Below are positions 62,538-64,000 of a stretch of DNA of 64,000 bases, in pieces. Origin of the DNA: CAVTHW01 sp963734625 (GTDB lineage Bacteria; Acidobacteriota; Terriglobia; Bryobacterales; Bryobacteraceae); assembly GCA_963734625.1 (NCBI GenBank), contig CAVTHW010000003.1:248001-312000 (forward strand), in the 5' to 3' direction. The position numbers and the translations under genes are program-made. The first letter of the stretch is position 1; each line of letters starts with the position of its first letter. Under the pieces are notes generated by a model. That model ran no database searches, was not told the origin of the DNA, and saw nothing but the letters and a program-made list of their open reading frames with translations.

Positions 62538-63997
62538 AAACCATTCGAAGACTGCTGCCGCTGTTGCTCATCGCGCTGCTGGCTCCTGCGCAGACCCGGC
62601 CGGCGGCGGCGCCCGAGCCATCTTACCAGAACCTGAAGTACGCCCCGCTGAAGCCGGTCACCATTCCGGAGGTTGCGGCATACACCCTCTCGAACGGCAT
62701 GCGGGTTTACCTGCTGGAGAACCACGAACTGCCGCTCGTCAGGGGCTTCGCCCTCGTCCGGAGCGGCAACCTGTTTGATCCGCCCGGCAAGATCGGCCTG
62801 GCGGGGTTGACCGGGACAGTGATGCGCACGGGCGGCACGGCGGCGCACACCGGAGAGCAATTGGACCAGGCGTTGGAAAATGTGGCGGCGTCGGTCGAGT
62901 GCGGGATAGGCGAGACCTCCGGCAGCGTGAGCTTCTCCGCGCTGAAGGAGAACACCGATCAGGTGCTGAGCCTCTTTCGGGAGGTCCTGACCTCGCCCGA
63001 GTTTCGCGAGGATAAGCTTGGCCTGGCCAAGTCGCAGTTGAACAGCGCCATCTCCCGCCGCAACGACGAACCCAGTGAGATCGCCGCCCGGGAGTTCACG
63101 GAGTTGGTGTACGGCAAGGATACGCCCTACGGCTGGCGCATCGAGTACGCTGACGTGGACCGCATCCAGCGCGAGGACTTGGTCGGCTTCTACCGGCGCT
63201 ATTTCTTCCCGGCCAACATCAGGCTTGCGGTCTACGGGGACTTCGACGCGGCCGGGATGCGGGATAAGCTCGAAAAACTCTTTGCCGGTTGGACGGTCGA
63301 GCAGCCCCCGGTGCCCGCGTTTCCCGCGGTTCGCGAAAAGCCCGCGGCAGGAGTGAACCTGGCGGAGGCGCCGGACACTACCCAGACGTTTTTTCAAATT
63401 GGCCACCTGGGGGGCGTGCTGCGCGACAAGGACTATCCGGCGCTGGAAGTCATGGCCGATATTTTGGGCGGCGGCTTCCGCAGCCGGCTGTTCCGCAGGG
63501 TGAGGACCGATCTGGGCTACGCCTACGACGTCTCCGCGTATTGGGGCGCGGCCTACGACCACCCGGGCGTGTTCGTGGTCGCCGGCAGCACCAAATCGGC
63601 GTCCACGACGGACGCGCTGATCGTGATCAAGGAGGAGATTCAGAAGATTCGGACGACTGAAGTCTCCGATGCCGAGCTTCAGGCCGCCAAGGATACGGTT
63701 CTCAACAGCTTTGTATTCAAGTTCGACTCGCCGGGCAAGACCCTCAACCGGGTTGTCACCCAGGACTACTACGGCTATCCGCGAGATTTCATCTTTCAGT
63801 ATCAGAAGGCAGTCGCGGCTGCGAGTAAGGCCGACATCCTGCGCGTGGCGAAGGAATATATCAAGCCCGAGAGTTTCACTATCGTCGCTGTGGGGAAATC
63901 GAAGGATTTCGGCCGCCCGCTGACGGAGCTGGGCTCCGCGGTGACGCAAATCGACTTGACCATTCCCAAGCCGGAGGGGCAGAAGAAGGAGCCATGA
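62534..63997 (+). CDS. M16-family protein lacking the zinc motif (partner subunit)
   Basis: The protein has 487 residues with a signal peptide (MKTIRRLLPLLLIALLAPAQ). The M16 fold is clear (YTLSNGMRVYLLENHELPLV, RRYFFPANIRLAVYGDFD, LGGGFRSRLFRRVRTDLGYA). Where HxxEH is expected the sequence is GLAGLTGTVMRTGG, so it cannot bind zinc. The R/Y pair in the RTDLGYAY segment that helps bind substrate is kept. It should pair with the upstream catalytic subunit. An ATG at 63994 overlapping its stop, with AGAAGGAG before it, opens a further gene that leaves the window after two codons. Confidence 0.88.
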   Translation: MKTIRRLLPLLLIALLAPAQTRPAAAPEPSYQNLKYAPLKPVTIPEVAAYTLSNGMRVYLLENHELPLVRGFALVRSGNLFDPPGKIGLAGLTGTVMRTGGTAAHTGEQLDQALENVAASVECGIGETSGSVSFSALKENTDQVLSLFREVLTSPEFREDKLGLAKSQLNSAISRRNDEPSEIAAREFTELVYGKDTPYGWRIEYADVDRIQREDLVGFYRRYFFPANIRLAVYGDFDAAGMRDKLEKLFAGWTVEQPPVPAFPAVREKPAAGVNLAEAPDTTQTFFQIGHLGGVLRDKDYPALEVMADILGGGFRSRLFRRVRTDLGYAYDVSAYWGAAYDHPGVFVVAGSTKSASTTDALIVIKEEIQKIRTTEVSDAELQAAKDTVLNSFVFKFDSPGKTLNRVVTQDYYGYPRDFIFQYQKAVAAASKADILRVAKEYIKPESFTIVAVGKSKDFGRPLTELGSAVTQIDLTIPKPEGQKKEP

Positions 63998-64000
63998 AGA

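Overview
The window looks like a chromosome segment of an acidobacterium, probably of the Solibacter/Bryobacter lineage (Bryobacterales). This is inferred from the high G+C content, the secreted proteins with AQ-type signal-peptide ends, the FecR/YxWxxP protein, the Gly/Ala/Pro-rich esterase, the RHS and propeller genes, and a zinc-ribbon insertion in RpoB. No 16S gene is present, so the assignment is not proved.

Region 1 (1-10.2 kb, all minus strand) holds the start of ilvE, a secreted right-handed beta-helix protein, a FecR-domain envelope protein, and a three-gene cell-surface glycan operon: an ArnT/PMT-like GT39 protein, a GT2-methyltransferase fusion and a polytopic GT-C-like protein. 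Region 2 (10.2-29.3 kb) is accessory DNA. It contains inverted copies of a ~150-bp MITE-like repeat, a broken array of RHS polymorphic-toxin modules on the minus strand with a zincin (HELLH) tip and secreted partner genes, a displaced partner gene on the plus strand, a lipoprotein gene, an Nramp-USP fusion, and a serine-recombinase element that separates an RHS core from a truncated propeller gene. Region 3 (29.3-34.5 kb) has an esterase, a HigB/XRE-type toxin-antitoxin pair, gene fragments, a lone CpaF/TadA ATPase and a 33-residue membrane microprotein.

Region 4 (34.6-48.66 kb, minus strand) is the core expression cluster. In transcription order it reads tRNA-Gly, tRNA-Thr, tRNA-Tyr, tRNA-Thr, tuf, rpmG, tRNA-Trp, secE, nusG, rplK, rplA, rplJ, rplL, rpoB, rpoC. 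A promoter for the tRNA-tuf end lies at the 3' end of the neighbouring sugar-phosphotransferase gene. Region 5 (48.7-54.2 kb) has that phosphotransferase, a CBS/CorC membrane protein on the opposite strand, and a phoH-ybeY-era-BON operon. Region 6 (54.2-64 kb, plus strand) has a MITE copy, a decayed gene, a Ser/Thr kinase-SUMF1 fusion with an unknown partner, a GAF-ANTAR regulator, two MacB-like permeases and two M16 peptidases.

Several genes, including the essential rpoC, are interrupted by single-base changes, often in homopolymer runs. Some frameshifts are therefore probably sequence errors, and those in the RHS block should be judged with that in mind.
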